Below, piece by piece: positions 1 to 9,028 of a DNA stretch of 64,000 bases; within the stretch, counting starts at the first letter, position 1, and each line of letters begins with the position of its first letter. The notes beneath the pieces were generated by a model that worked only from the letters and a program-made list of their open reading frames with translations, did not search any database and was not told the DNA's origin. Origin of the DNA: JAWPMT01 sp965227935 (lineage in GTDB: Bacteria > Bacteroidota > Bacteroidia > Cytophagales > Cyclobacteriaceae); NCBI GenBank assembly GCA_965227935.1, contig CBDDGS010000019.1, forward strand, positions 2,356,001-2,420,000, read 5' to 3'. Both the position numbers and the translations under genes were made by a program.

Positions 1-1306
1 ACTGCAACCCCACGAGTGTTCTCGTGAAGAAATTTGTGCCCTTCACACGGACCCGACCTTTTAGTAATGTCACCGGCTGGTGCCCGCTCTGTGACATGGC
101 AGGATAGAGTCCCGCCAGCAGTGCAGTCACAAAAACGAGCATTAGCAAAGTGAATACGAGGTTCAAACCATTTAGGTCTCTCAAACCATATGACAGACCC
201 CACATATCTGTAAACTCGTCTACGATGATGTTGGACATAGCGGCACCAGCAATGAGTGCCAGACAAATGGTGATGAACATCTCAAAAAGAAACTGGCCAA
301 CTATGTGCCAACGACTGGCTCCGATGACCTTCCTCACACCGACCTCCTTAAGCCGTCGGGCAACCATCGCGAAAGAGGTATTGGCCAGATTAAAACAGGC
401 CACCAACAGGATCATAAATGCCATGGCTGAGAAGATGACAAGCGGGTATATGCTGATCCTGATATTGGTCACCGTATGGGTGACATGGTCTTCCGTAATG
501 TTCGTTTTGAATGGCAGCAACTCATAGGATGTCACCATCATGTCCTGACGCTTCTCATTGCGAAGGTCCACGTAAGGCTGCAATTGCCCATTGATTGTCG
601 AGGCATTTTCCGGGTTTTCCAGCTGCACATATAGCGCGACATCTCGCCAGTCACCCCAGGAATTACTGGTAAGTCCGTAAGTATCCTGGAAGTGCTCTAT
701 CCGAACCATAAGGCCAAAGCCCAGAGAACTATTGAGTGGCAGATCCTTCACCACAGCTCCTACCACCAGGTTTTCGATGTGTTCGTTGGCGAAGTTGAAA
801 TTGAGGATCTTGCCCACGGCCGGCTCATCGTCAAAATATCTTTCAGCAGTGCGCTGTGAAATGATGACACTATTGAGTTGCTCAAAGGATGTCAGGGAAC
901 CCTCTAGCACTTCGTAATGAAAGAGTTCGAAATACGTAGGATCCGCCACGGCGATCCCCTCGTCAAACGATTTGTCTCCATATCGTACGAAGCCACCATC
1001 GTATCCGAACCTGGTGACATTGCTTATACCGCTCAGATCGTTGGCCATTTCCGGACCAAGGGTGACGGGTGTCACCAGGTGAGTGGCTTGTGTTCCGTCC
1101 TTGTAGGTCACGTCAGTATGCACCATGAAGATATCCTCCACCTCATCGGCACTAAAGGCTGCATCAAATTCTACATTGAAAGCCACTAACAGATAGGCGG
1201 TGATACAACAGGCCATCGAGATGCCAAGGCCCAGGGTGTTGATGATTACGTAACTCTTGTTTCTGATCAGGTTTCTGATCGCAATTTTCAGGAAGTTCTT
1301 GACCAT
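1..1306 (-). CDS. FtsX/MacB-type ABC transporter permease, 3' end cut by window
   Basis: Reading leftwards from the ATG at 1306, an uninterrupted frame of 435 codons runs off the window edge. The N-terminus (MVKNFLKIAIRNLIRNKSY) followed by a hydrophobic segment is typical of MacB-like permeases of Bacteroidota, which then carry a long periplasmic MacB_PCD domain. A second membrane block with ARRLKEVGVRKVIGAS, the FtsX signature, falls at about residues 325-340, and YPAMSQSGHQPVTLLKGRV follows near residue 400. Family knowledge: such permeases are about 800 residues and have an N-terminal and a C-terminal FtsX unit, so roughly half is visible. No ATPase gene is adjacent inside the window. It is divergent from the DUF2807 gene at 1485. 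Substrate unknown. Confidence 0.9.
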   Translation of the reverse strand, partial: MVKNFLKIAIRNLIRNKSYVIINTLGLGISMACCITAYLLVAFNVEFDAAFSADEVEDIFMVHTDVTYKDGTQATHLVTPVTLGPEMANDLSGISNVTRFGYDGGFVRYGDKSFDEGIAVADPTYFELFHYEVLEGSLTSFEQLNSVIISQRTAERYFDDEPAVGKILNFNFANEHIENLVVGAVVKDLPLNSSLGFGLMVRIEHFQDTYGLTSNSWGDWRDVALYVQLENPENASTINGQLQPYVDLRNEKRQDMMVTSYELLPFKTNITEDHVTHTVTNIRISIYPLVIFSAMAFMILLVACFNLANTSFAMVARRLKEVGVRKVIGASRWHIVGQFLFEMFITICLALIAGAAMSNIIVDEFTDMWGLSYGLRDLNGLNLVFTLLMLVFVTALLAGLYPAMSQSGHQPVTLLKGRVRVKGTNFFTRTLVGLQ

Positions 1307-1362
1307 TACTATTGTCTTTACTCCGCAAGTATACCACCATGGGTATTTCCCAATTTCACGCC

Positions 1363-1390
1363 TTTGTCAAGGGTTGTCATAAGTTGTCAT
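1363..1390. promoter_or_regulatory. three TTGTCA direct repeats with 10-bp period
   Basis: TTGTCA occurs at 1364-1369, 1374-1379 and 1384-1389, a period of exactly ten bases (one helical turn). The last two copies are longer identical units, GTTGTCAT. The array lies between the divergent permease (start 1306) and the DUF2807 gene (start 1485). In-phase direct repeats are typical of binding sites for response regulators such as OmpR or LytTR types. That it is an operator is inference. Confidence 0.45.
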
Positions 1391-1484
1391 CGACGCAGTC
1401 TACGGAGAAAGGTGGCAACCGATGGAAACAAAATTCGCTGATGTGACTTACTATATTATCCGTTGAAAATCTACCTTTACTCTT

Positions 1485-2213
1485 ATGCGAATCACAGCGA
1501 TCGTCTCATTAGCCTCTGCCCTTCTCCTGTGCAATTCCTGTCTGGAGATCACGGAGGCACCGATCCAGCCAGTCCGGAGCGATCTCGAGACCTCTCGTAT
1601 TGATCTTTCGGAAAATATCACTGGTGTGTTGCTGAATGTACCTGGCATCGTGTATCTCACACCGGCGCGGGTTCAGAGGATCCTTGTTACTACCAAGAAG
1701 CGAGCTGGTCGGCGACTGTCCACCCAGGTGTCAGATGGTGTGTGGGTGGTGGAGTTTACCAGACCAATAGAAGACTTGCAGGACTTCGTTGTCTACATTG
1801 AAACGCCCAACATCCGCTTTTTGGAGCTCAATGGCAGCGGTGAGATCAGAATGATGGAACCCTTCGAAGGGGATCGCATGCACATGAGGCTGGATGGGTC
1901 GGGCACCATAGAAGCAGCCGTAACTACCGATTACCTATTGGCCGAATTGACCGGTATTGGCAAGATGGAACTAACTGGTAAGTCTGAGGAGCTGAAGGTG
2001 AATTTCCCCGGAGCAGGTAGCATAGAGGCCTTTGCTCTTGAAGTGGGCAAGGCGAATGTCAACGTCCCCATTTCCGCAACTGGTCTGGTCGAGGTGAATG
2101 TCACCGACTCCCTCAAAGTGGATCTGGTTGGGCCCGCCAGCGTCAGATACAAGGGCGTCCCGATCATCGAACAAAACATCACTGGAGAGGGTACGCTATC
2201 CTCCGCCAACTAG
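1485..2213 (+). CDS. DUF2807 (GIN domain) lipoprotein, diverged GSG turns
   Basis: A 242-residue protein with a lipoprotein signal peptide (hydrophobic run ending LLCNSC, cysteine near residue 19). The rest is the short repeating beta-rung pattern of DUF2807, the putative autotransporter adhesin head (GIN) domain common in Bacteroidota: VYLTPARVQRILVTT, then LNGSGEIR and LDGSGTIE. The later turns, which are GSG in the neighbouring paralogue, have become GIG, GAG, ATG, GPA and GEG. It is probably anchored in the outer envelope. Start: ATG 1485, preceded by TACCTTTA at 1472, close to the Bacteroidota -7 box. The same-strand paralogue follows 91 bp downstream. The function of the family is not settled. 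Confidence 0.85.
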   Translation: MRITAIVSLASALLLCNSCLEITEAPIQPVRSDLETSRIDLSENITGVLLNVPGIVYLTPARVQRILVTTKKRAGRRLSTQVSDGVWVVEFTRPIEDLQDFVVYIETPNIRFLELNGSGEIRMMEPFEGDRMHMRLDGSGTIEAAVTTDYLLAELTGIGKMELTGKSEELKVNFPGAGSIEAFALEVGKANVNVPISATGLVEVNVTDSLKVDLVGPASVRYKGVPIIEQNITGEGTLSSAN

Positions 2214-2304
2214 CAGGAAAATAATTCGAACTTCCTTAACACCGGGGATCGCCTTTTCTTCGAGGAAAACGTATATCTAGTAGGTACTAATCCCCCGTCG
2301 AACG

Positions 2305-3021
2305 ATGTCAAAAACCTACTTACTGATCCTGTCTTTCTCGATCATCTTATTTGGTTGCAGTGAAGATGATGAAAACGACTGCGTCAGAGCCAGTGGCAAT
2401 ATCTTCACTGAAAAAATTGTTCTTCCCGAATTGATCACAGGGATCAACCTCGTTGGCAGTGGGCGCGTGACGCTGACACCGAGGCCAAGGCAGCGTATTA
2501 CTGTGACGACCTCCGACAATATCGTCCCACTCGTTACGACCTCCATTTTCATGGGTACATGGACCATTGATTTCACCTCATGCGTCAACAACCTGAGCGA
2601 CTTCGAGGTGGAAATCACCACCCCACTGATTGAAGATATCACGTTGACCGGCAGTGGGGAGATCGTCACCACTGCGCCATTCTCACCATCCAGGGGGAGC
2701 ATCATTTTGACGGGTTCAGGTGCCATCAGTCACCAGCTCAATGCCGAAGAGGTAGGCTGTGTGATTACTGGCAGTGGTAGCATATCACTCTCTGGAGAAT
2801 CCGAGGTATTGAACGCTGATCTCATTGGCTCGGGGAGCATCCGGGCTTTCCCGCTGATGACAAATGTCGCCTGGGTCGCTATCCCTGGTTCGGGACAAGT
2901 GGAGGTGACGGTGGCAGACTCTTTGGACGTCAGCATCAGCGGGTCTGGTAGCGTTACATATCGCGGCGACCCGTCCGTCACCCAGAGAATTTCTGGGTCC
3001 GGCACCGTACAGCCAGAATAA
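2305..3021 (+). CDS. DUF2807 (GIN domain) lipoprotein, canonical GSG turns
   Basis: A 238-residue paralogue of the preceding gene, with a lipobox (ILFGC, cysteine near residue 18) and an acidic SEDDEND stretch after it, as in surface-exposed lipoproteins of this phylum. The body is a regular series of beta rungs, nearly every one turning through GSG (LVGSGRV, LTGSGEI, LTGSGAI, ITGSGSI, LIGSGSI, IPGSGQV, ISGSGSV, ISGSGTV), fitting the single-stranded beta-helix of DUF2807. Three cysteines remain after the lipid cysteine (in NDCVRA, SCVNN and GCVITG). Tandem arrangement with 1485-2213 indicates gene duplication followed by divergence of the first copy. Confidence 0.88.
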   Translation: MSKTYLLILSFSIILFGCSEDDENDCVRASGNIFTEKIVLPELITGINLVGSGRVTLTPRPRQRITVTTSDNIVPLVTTSIFMGTWTIDFTSCVNNLSDFEVEITTPLIEDITLTGSGEIVTTAPFSPSRGSIILTGSGAISHQLNAEEVGCVITGSGSISLSGESEVLNADLIGSGSIRAFPLMTNVAWVAIPGSGQVEVTVADSLDVSISGSGSVTYRGDPSVTQRISGSGTVQPE

Positions 3022-3291
3022 CCCATTCGCCTTATGTATAGCCCCCAATGAAGGCCATGCGGTACAGTGATGCCAAGAAAGCAAGGGTCGCACGACGATG
3101 TCACTTAGAGATTCTTTCATAAAAATTGTAATTTGTGTCAGCAAAATGCGTGGCCAAATGGGAGGCTCATGATCGATAATCGCGAAAGCCATAGTGCACA
3201 TTGCGATAATCATTACTGGGATTTGAGGGCTTGGCAGGCTCCGCAGCAATAGTCAAACAAAAGCCCAACAGAACACCCTAACCCCTTGACC

Positions 3292-4257
3292 ATGAGCACA
3301 ACTTGGGAAATCCAACGCCAGCTCTTCGAGAACATCAAATCAAAAAACGGCGAGCGCAACGACTGGGTGCAGGAACTGGAGTCTGTTCTTCATGTGAGCA
3401 AGGACGCTGTCTATCGGCGCCTCCGGGGAGATACCCTGCTGAATTTGGAGGATTTGCGACAGTTGGCCTCGGTTTACAAGATTTCCATCGATCAATTGAT
3501 CCACACGAGTATGCACACCCTCGTGAGTGACTTCCAGGCACTCCCTTCCTTCACCCTCGAGAAATACCTGGAACAGATGAGGGATCATTTTCTAAGGCAT
3601 CAAGGTCGTGAGTTGAAGATCTACTTCAACGCCCGAGAACTCCCCATTTTCTACCTGTTCCAATTCCCAGATCTGCTGTCGTTGAAACACTTCTTCTGGC
3701 AAAACACGTTTCTAGACAAGCGGGGCGAAAACCAGACTTTTGAACCTTGCAGAATGTCTGCTCGATGTTTGGAATTGAGCCGTGAGATTCTGAATATCTA
3801 TCTCGATATTCCGTCAGTCGAATTGTGGAGTGGCGAAATATTCACATCGACACTTTCTCAAATCGCCTATTATCACGAGCTAGGATCGATCAAAACTGAA
3901 GATCGAAATCAGTTGATTGCCCAACTTCTGCGACTGCTGGACAATCTGGAAAAAATGGCGATAGCAGGTTTCAAAAACACAGAGAGGCAAACCGGCAAAC
4001 TGGAACTCTACCACAATGAAATCCTCCCTGGCGACAACACGGTCGTAGCGGAATCAGGCACTGACCTACAGGCGTTTCTAACGCAGCAGGTAGTCAATTC
4101 GGTGGTGATCAACGATCCGCATTTTTGTCAAAATGCACTGCACGCGATGCAAAGCATTGTCGAAAAATCCACGCTGATCAGTGCGGCAGCGGAGAAGACC
4201 CGGCGCAAGTTCTTTCTCGGATTGCGAAAGCAAATTGAAGCTTCTTCCAAAGCTTAG
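3292..4257 (+). CDS. helix-turn-helix transcriptional regulator with large C-terminal domain
   Basis: About 321 residues. Residues 20-75 form an XRE/BetR-like helix-turn-helix: LESVLHVSKDAVYRRLRG is the recognition part, followed by LNLEDLRQLASVYKISIDQL. The remaining 240 residues are helical with no motif I recognise, probably a ligand or protein-binding domain; Bacteroidota have many such XRE-like proteins of this length. ATG 3292 is preferred over the TTG two codons upstream. It stands alone, with a 270-bp gap upstream and a convergent gene 23 bp downstream. Target unknown. Confidence 0.75.
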   Translation: MSTTWEIQRQLFENIKSKNGERNDWVQELESVLHVSKDAVYRRLRGDTLLNLEDLRQLASVYKISIDQLIHTSMHTLVSDFQALPSFTLEKYLEQMRDHFLRHQGRELKIYFNARELPIFYLFQFPDLLSLKHFFWQNTFLDKRGENQTFEPCRMSARCLELSREILNIYLDIPSVELWSGEIFTSTLSQIAYYHELGSIKTEDRNQLIAQLLRLLDNLEKMAIAGFKNTERQTGKLELYHNEILPGDNTVVAESGTDLQAFLTQQVVNSVVINDPHFCQNALHAMQSIVEKSTLISAAAEKTRRKFFLGLRKQIEASSKA

Positions 4258-4280
4258 AACTTGGAACGCTCTTCAGCACA

Positions 4281-4883
4281 TCACCAAACGATGAAATTGT
4301 CCGTCTCCTGAAACTGACAGACCTCTACCTTCTTAGCAACACTCGAGCCATCGGCCGTCAATCGGTCCCGTATGACCAACCAGTGCTCATCGTAGATGGA
4401 CCGATAACATATCTCGATGGCCATCCGGTCTGCTTGACCATAGAGCACATTCATGAGTTCAAGGTTATTACCCAGGTCCAGAAAAATCTTCTCCTCACCC
4501 GGTGAAAGCACCTGCTGATAAAGACTGCTAGATGAGCGATCCATCAGGAGTCCATCTGGCGGGTCCAGCATGGAGATGAGTTCCAGCCATGTACTCGTGG
4601 GCTCTCCGTCTACTGTCACCTTAACACCCTCAATCACTGCCGGGCCGAGCCCTTTATTACGAACATGGATCCTAAAGGCCGTAATGCTGGAATCATTCGT
4701 CATCGAGAAATGCATATCGACCATCAAGGAGGGCCAGGCACTCGACTTCATTTGCTGCAATAGTATTTCTGTCTGCCGATTGAGGAGTGAGGCCTGTCTC
4801 ATGGACACAAATAGCGCCGCAAAACTGACGACAAGGACGCCTATGGACAGTATCAGCTGAGGTTCGAGGTTTAGTTTTTTCAC
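4281..4883 (-). CDS. hypothetical membrane-anchored protein
   Basis: A 200-residue protein starting with GTG at 4883 (MKKLNLEPQ). One transmembrane segment (LILSIGVLVVSFAALFV, residues 12-30) is followed by a short helical stretch rich in Q and L, then a mainly beta soluble domain (MVDMHFSMTNDSSITAFRIHVRNKGLGPAVIEGVKVTVDG). The pattern of TM plus NKGLGPAVI resembles uncharacterised membrane-anchored proteins whose beta domain has an 'NxGxGPA' turn. No catalytic motif is seen. It is divergent from the symporter gene and convergent with the regulator at 3292. Function unknown. Confidence 0.65.
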   Translation of the reverse strand: MKKLNLEPQLILSIGVLVVSFAALFVSMRQASLLNRQTEILLQQMKSSAWPSLMVDMHFSMTNDSSITAFRIHVRNKGLGPAVIEGVKVTVDGEPTSTWLELISMLDPPDGLLMDRSSSSLYQQVLSPGEEKIFLDLGNNLELMNVLYGQADRMAIEICYRSIYDEHWLVIRDRLTADGSSVAKKVEVCQFQETDNFIVW

Positions 4884-4973
4884 GAGTGGAAATTAAAGGA
4901 GATTCTCATATCTCCAAAACTCAAGTGAATGTTGGGGGCTGTGTCAAAAGTCCGGAGCCTTCATAATTTCGGT

Positions 4974-4981
4974 TATATTTG
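4974..4981 (+). promoter_or_regulatory. Bacteroidota -7 promoter box (TATATTTG)
   Basis: TATATTTG matches TAnnTTTG and sits 22 bases upstream of the ATG at 5004, a normal distance for a short leader. No clear -33 TTG is seen at the expected spacing. The box lies inside the longer reading frame that would begin at 4929 and so argues for the start at 5004. Confidence 0.5.
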
Positions 4982-5003
4982 GCCCTTTGAAAAACACAGA
5001 CCA

Positions 5004-6392
5004 ATGCAAGATAGAGGGGCTTTCTCAAGTCGACTTGGATTTATATTAGCAGCAGCCGGTTCCGCCGTCGGACTAGGTAACATCTGGCGTTTCCCTTTCG
5101 AAGCAGAGAAGGGTGGCGGAGCAGCCTTCGTGCTACTGTATCTCACTTTCTGTTTCATCCTCTGTTTTCCCGTTATGGTTACTGAGGTAGCCATTGGTAG
5201 ACGTACCAATCGCAACGCCGCCGGTGCTTTCGAGGCGCTTGGGTTCAAACGTTGGTCGATTGTCGGCATAATGGGCATCGTGGCAGGGGTTATCATCTTG
5301 TCGTACTACAATGTAGTGGCAGGTTGGGCCCTCGGATACTTCGTGGAAATGCTCCAGGGCAACTTTGCAGTCGGCGACAACTTCGGCGGCTACGTTTCGA
5401 ACATCAGCACGGTCATCATCTATGCGGTCTTGTTCATGCTGGCCACGGCTTCTATCATCGCACAGGGAGTATCTGGTGGTATCGAAAAAGCTGCAAAAAT
5501 CCTCATGCCCACACTGGTGATCATGATCCTCTCATTGGTGGCCTACGCCTTTACCCTGCCCCATTCAATGGTCGGTGTAAAAGAGTATCTAGTGCCGGAC
5601 TTTTCAGAACTGAACCTAAGGGTCATGGGGGGGGCGCTTCGCCAGGCCTTCTTCTCCTTATCCCTAGGTATGGGTGCGCTCATTACTTATGGAAGTTACC
5701 TTTCCAAGAAGGAAAATATCATCTCATCATCGGCGTACATCACCTTATTTGATGTGGGCATCGCATTCATCGCGGGCTTGATGATGTTCCCCCTCGTCGC
5801 GTACAATAGTGGTGGAGATATGACCAACATCACGGGTGGTCCGGGACTGATCTTTGCCACGCTCCCCAAGGTATTTGCTTCCTTCGGACCTACGCTAGGT
5901 ATCGTCGTGGGCTCATTCTTCTTTCTCCTGCTGTCTTTCGCGGCGCTCACATCGACGGTTTCTCTACTGGAAGTGCCCGTGTCATACATCGTAGATGAAT
6001 TGAAGATGAGTCGTAAGAAGGCCGTATGGATCATGGCAACGATCATCTTCGTATGTGGTTTACCATCGCTGGTAGGCAATGGCTACAGTGAGTTCTTTAC
6101 ACGATTCGTTCGCTACTTCGGGGATGAGTCGCCCACGGACTTCATGACCTTCCTAGGTCACCTGGCCGATATTCTGTTATTGTTTGGTGGTAGCTTGATC
6201 GTATTCTTCGCCGCTTACGTTTGGAAGCGTCACAATCTACATGAGGAATTGGCCACCGGCTACGATGGCTACCATCAGAGTATCATCAAGAAATTATTGG
6301 ACTTCGCAGTTACTTACGTGACACCTTTCTTGTTGTTCGCGATGTTTATCCTTGTGATCCTCAGCAACTTCTTCGGAATAGACACTATCTAG
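5004..6392 (+). CDS. sodium-dependent neurotransmitter:sodium symporter family transporter
   Basis: A 462-residue inner-membrane transporter of the NSS/SNF family (LeuT fold), expected to couple Na+ entry to uptake of an amino acid or similar solute. The N-terminus has the family signature: SSRLGFILAAAGSAVGLGN followed by IWRFP, the unwound TM1 that binds Na+ and substrate, then GGGAAFVLLYL. About 11-12 hydrophobic segments follow, including FSLSLGMGALITYGSYL (TM6 region) and LLLSFAALTSTVSLLEV (TM8). I chose ATG 5004 (MQDRGAFSSRLGF) over ATG 4929 because homologues begin there and a -7 box overlaps the extra segment. The stop overlaps the end of the convergent gene by 8 bp. Substrate cannot be told. 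Confidence 0.92.
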   Translation: MQDRGAFSSRLGFILAAAGSAVGLGNIWRFPFEAEKGGGAAFVLLYLTFCFILCFPVMVTEVAIGRRTNRNAAGAFEALGFKRWSIVGIMGIVAGVIILSYYNVVAGWALGYFVEMLQGNFAVGDNFGGYVSNISTVIIYAVLFMLATASIIAQGVSGGIEKAAKILMPTLVIMILSLVAYAFTLPHSMVGVKEYLVPDFSELNLRVMGGALRQAFFSLSLGMGALITYGSYLSKKENIISSSAYITLFDVGIAFIAGLMMFPLVAYNSGGDMTNITGGPGLIFATLPKVFASFGPTLGIVVGSFFFLLLSFAALTSTVSLLEVPVSYIVDELKMSRKKAVWIMATIIFVCGLPSLVGNGYSEFFTRFVRYFGDESPTDFMTFLGHLADILLLFGGSLIVFFAAYVWKRHNLHEELATGYDGYHQSIIKKLLDFAVTYVTPFLLFAMFILVILSNFFGIDTI

Positions 6393-7194
6393 GCGGGGGG
6401 CGCTGGTCGCGTCGAAATACTTCCGGTTGGTTCTTGTCAAAGTAAATGACATAATCCCCGGGCCTTAGATTCCTGACGTCCACTTCAGTACCCGTACCCG
6501 AGAGTACCATCTCGCTCTTGGCATTGAAGACTTCGAAAATCGCTGAGCGTGAAAGGTTCAGCTTGAAGTTGGTTGTAACCGGGTAGAACTTGACTGGATC
6601 CGGGTAGTGCTCGTACTCTGCCTCGTGAGAATATAGGTACCGCCCCGTTCCGAAGTCATACTTGATCCGGTACTTGTTGGGACCAATGTCCAGTTCCGGA
6701 TAGAAGACGTACTCAGCAAATTCAAACTTACCCTGAGCCTGGGTAGATTGCTGTTCGATCCAGATGCCTCCATCGAGTTTCTCCACGATATACGTCCCGA
6801 TTTCCCGTTCGCCTTCTGTCCGCCAGTAAAGGGCTGTATCTGTCAGGCTTGTGACGAGAAACTTGTAGGACGAATGGAAATGGATGCTACTCTCATTGAC
6901 AATATCCGGCGTGCACAAGCTGTCCTTGTGGAAGATCTTCACCGTCACCGGCGTGAACAAATCTGTGTCCTCAAACCCAACTTTTAACGCGCTCAGCTGA
7001 TAGTTGAGGTTGAGGGGTCGATCATTCACACGGATCTCGTAAACGCAAAACTCCTTAGAATCCTTGTTGTATGGATTTTTGATGTAGAGTGGCTTTCCCT
7101 GGTAGACGCCGACGAGAGTTTTCTCATAGCCACGCACTTCCTGGACAGGCTCAGTGGGCATGTAAAGAAGACTCAAAATCCAAAGTGCTATCAT
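6385..7194 (-). CDS. hypothetical secreted protein
   Basis: A 269-residue protein with a short hydrophobic N-terminus (MIALWILSLLYMP) that may be a signal peptide, then a beta-rich body. The last 60 residues (FKLNLSRSAIFEVFNAKSEM, then LRPGDYVIYFD) resemble the final beta-sandwich of Bacteroidota sorting domains (a 'variable-x-N...L..G.Y.I' pattern), but the usual YPNP opening is missing, so T9SS export is only a possibility. The 3' end overlaps the symporter gene by 8 bp, tail to tail. I do not recognise a family. Confidence 0.6.
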   Translation of the reverse strand: MIALWILSLLYMPTEPVQEVRGYEKTLVGVYQGKPLYIKNPYNKDSKEFCVYEIRVNDRPLNLNYQLSALKVGFEDTDLFTPVTVKIFHKDSLCTPDIVNESSIHFHSSYKFLVTSLTDTALYWRTEGEREIGTYIVEKLDGGIWIEQQSTQAQGKFEFAEYVFYPELDIGPNKYRIKYDFGTGRYLYSHEAEYEHYPDPVKFYPVTTNFKLNLSRSAIFEVFNAKSEMVLSGTGTEVDVRNLRPGDYVIYFDKNQPEVFRRDQRPPPR

Positions 7195-7386
7195 AGCGGC
7201 GCCAGTTGTGTATTTCGCATATAAAGTTAATCCTATTTTCAGATACGATCAGATCTGCGATTTATTTGAAATACGCTTACCTGATAATTGGGAAATCCCT
7301 TTTCTAGGGGAATATAACCACATTTCTGCTTGCGATTATCAATAGAAAATTCTATATTCCTTACGAGCATTAAACCCTTACCCAAC

Positions 7387-8261
7387 ATGAGATTCTTTAT
7401 ATTCCCCCTCGCTGCGTTATTGCTCTCCTGTTCCGCTACCAATAACTCAACCGCCCGGTTAGAAAAGAAACAAACACTCCTCGGTACCTGGGAACTCGTC
7501 CAGTACATCCCCGCGGGTGAAACCGAGTGGACAAAGCATCCTCAGACCCTTCTTTATCAAAAGCACATAACGCCGACTCATTTCACCTGGGTTCGGTACG
7601 ATACTGAGAAGGATCAGCTCGAAGGCATAGGTGGTGGCAACTACCACTTTAATGACGGTAAGTATGTTGAAAACATAGAGTTTATTCACCCTCCGGGATC
7701 AAGTATACTCGGGCAGTCCATCCCCTTTGAAGCGAAAGTGAAGAGTGGCGAATGGCATCACATAGGTTATGCACGTGACCTGGAAATAGACTTTGAGGGC
7801 AACCAAATGGTGCAGGGCGACTCCACGAAGATCGAGGAAATATGGGTAAGAACCTCGGAGAAAGTGGCAGACAATCTGAATCTAAAAGGCACATGGGACC
7901 TAAAGCTATACAAAGAGACCGCCGAGGAATCATACTATGAATATCCCGAAATGATCGGCTACATGAAGTTGATCACCGACACCCATTTCGTCTGGATCAG
8001 ATATGACAAAGAAGGTGATCAGGTTTATGGTACCGGTTCAGGCACCTACAATTTCGACGGAAATACGTACACTGAAAACATTCAAATGTTCTACCCTTCA
8101 GGAAGCACGCTCCTGGGCACTTCTATCACCTTCGAAGCCGAGATCAATGATTACCAATGGAAACACCTGGGGTACGGCGAAGGAGAAGATGCTCCGCTCC
8201 TCATAGATGAGGTGTGGGTCTCGCACCTGAATACCCTGGAAGAAGAAGTGGCCGTAAGCTT

Positions 8262-8265
<4 letters not shown>
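7387..8265 (+). CDS. lipoprotein with two tandem copies of a lipocalin-like domain
   Basis: Start at ATG 7387 gives a clean lipoprotein signal (MRFFIFPLAALLLSC, cysteine 15); an upstream in-frame codon would add a non-signal extension. The mature protein (about 275 residues) consists of two similar units. Unit 1 (about residues 30-135) has LGTWELVQYIPAGE, THFTWVRYDTEKDQLEG, GGGNYHFNDGKYVENIEF and SGEWHHIGY. Unit 2 (about residues 165-270) has KGTWDLKLYKETAEE, THFVWIRYDKEGDQVYG, GSGTYNFDGNTYTENIQM and DYQWKHLGY. The opening G-T-W is typical of lipocalin-like beta barrels. The gene stop overlaps msrA by 4 bp, convergent. Function unknown; perhaps binding of a hydrophobic ligand. Confidence 0.8.
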
Positions 8266-8795
<530 letters not shown>

Positions 8796-8837
8796 GCCTG
8801 TCAAACTTTAAGGGCATCAAAATGGTTTCAATTGGCA

Positions 8838-8880
8838 GGAAAAAGAAAACCTCACATCCGAGGAGGATATGAGGTTTTAA
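8838..8880 (-). terminator. intrinsic terminator hairpin (or msrA leader attenuator)
   Basis: On the minus strand AAAACCTCA (8878-8870) pairs perfectly with TGAGGTTTT (8854-8846), and the sequence continues CTTTTT. It lies 150 bases after the stop of the PhoX-like gene (9029) and 51 bases before msrA. Simplest reading: terminator of the phosphatase transcript. Because a TATATTTG box lies between that gene and the hairpin, it could also act inside an msrA leader. Confidence 0.65.
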
Positions 8881-8928
8881 ATTAGCTTAGACAAATAATC
8901 AACCAGCACAGTAAACGTGCAGTAACGA

Positions 8929-8936
8929 CAAATATA
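8929..8936 (-). promoter_or_regulatory. candidate -7 box TATATTTG for msrA
   Basis: On the minus strand 8936-8929 reads TATATTTG, a match to TAnnTTTG, 134 bases before the msrA ATG. No convincing -33 element is at the usual distance, so this is tentative. Confidence 0.35.
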
Positions 8937-9028
8937 ATACACTGGTAACAAAAATTTGCTAATTCTTGCCCGTTTTCTTTGTCGTAAAGCGCGGTTGTGT
9001 TTATTGCAAATAACTGCTTAGTAGCGAG

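Noticed and set aside
150..1189. Three small plus-strand frames
   Set aside because: They are antisense to the permease gene on the minus strand, whose protein shows clear family motifs throughout.
2785..3249. A minus-strand frame covering the end of the second DUF2807 gene and the gap after it
   Set aside because: Antisense to a convincing repeat protein; no motif and atypical composition.
4937..4953. CTGTGTCAAAAGTCC-like sequence resembling an insertion-sequence end
   Set aside because: Only one copy is seen here, with no inverted partner or transposase.
5252..5752. A 166-codon frame inside the symporter gene
   Set aside because: Out-of-frame shadow; the symporter frame contains all NSS signatures.
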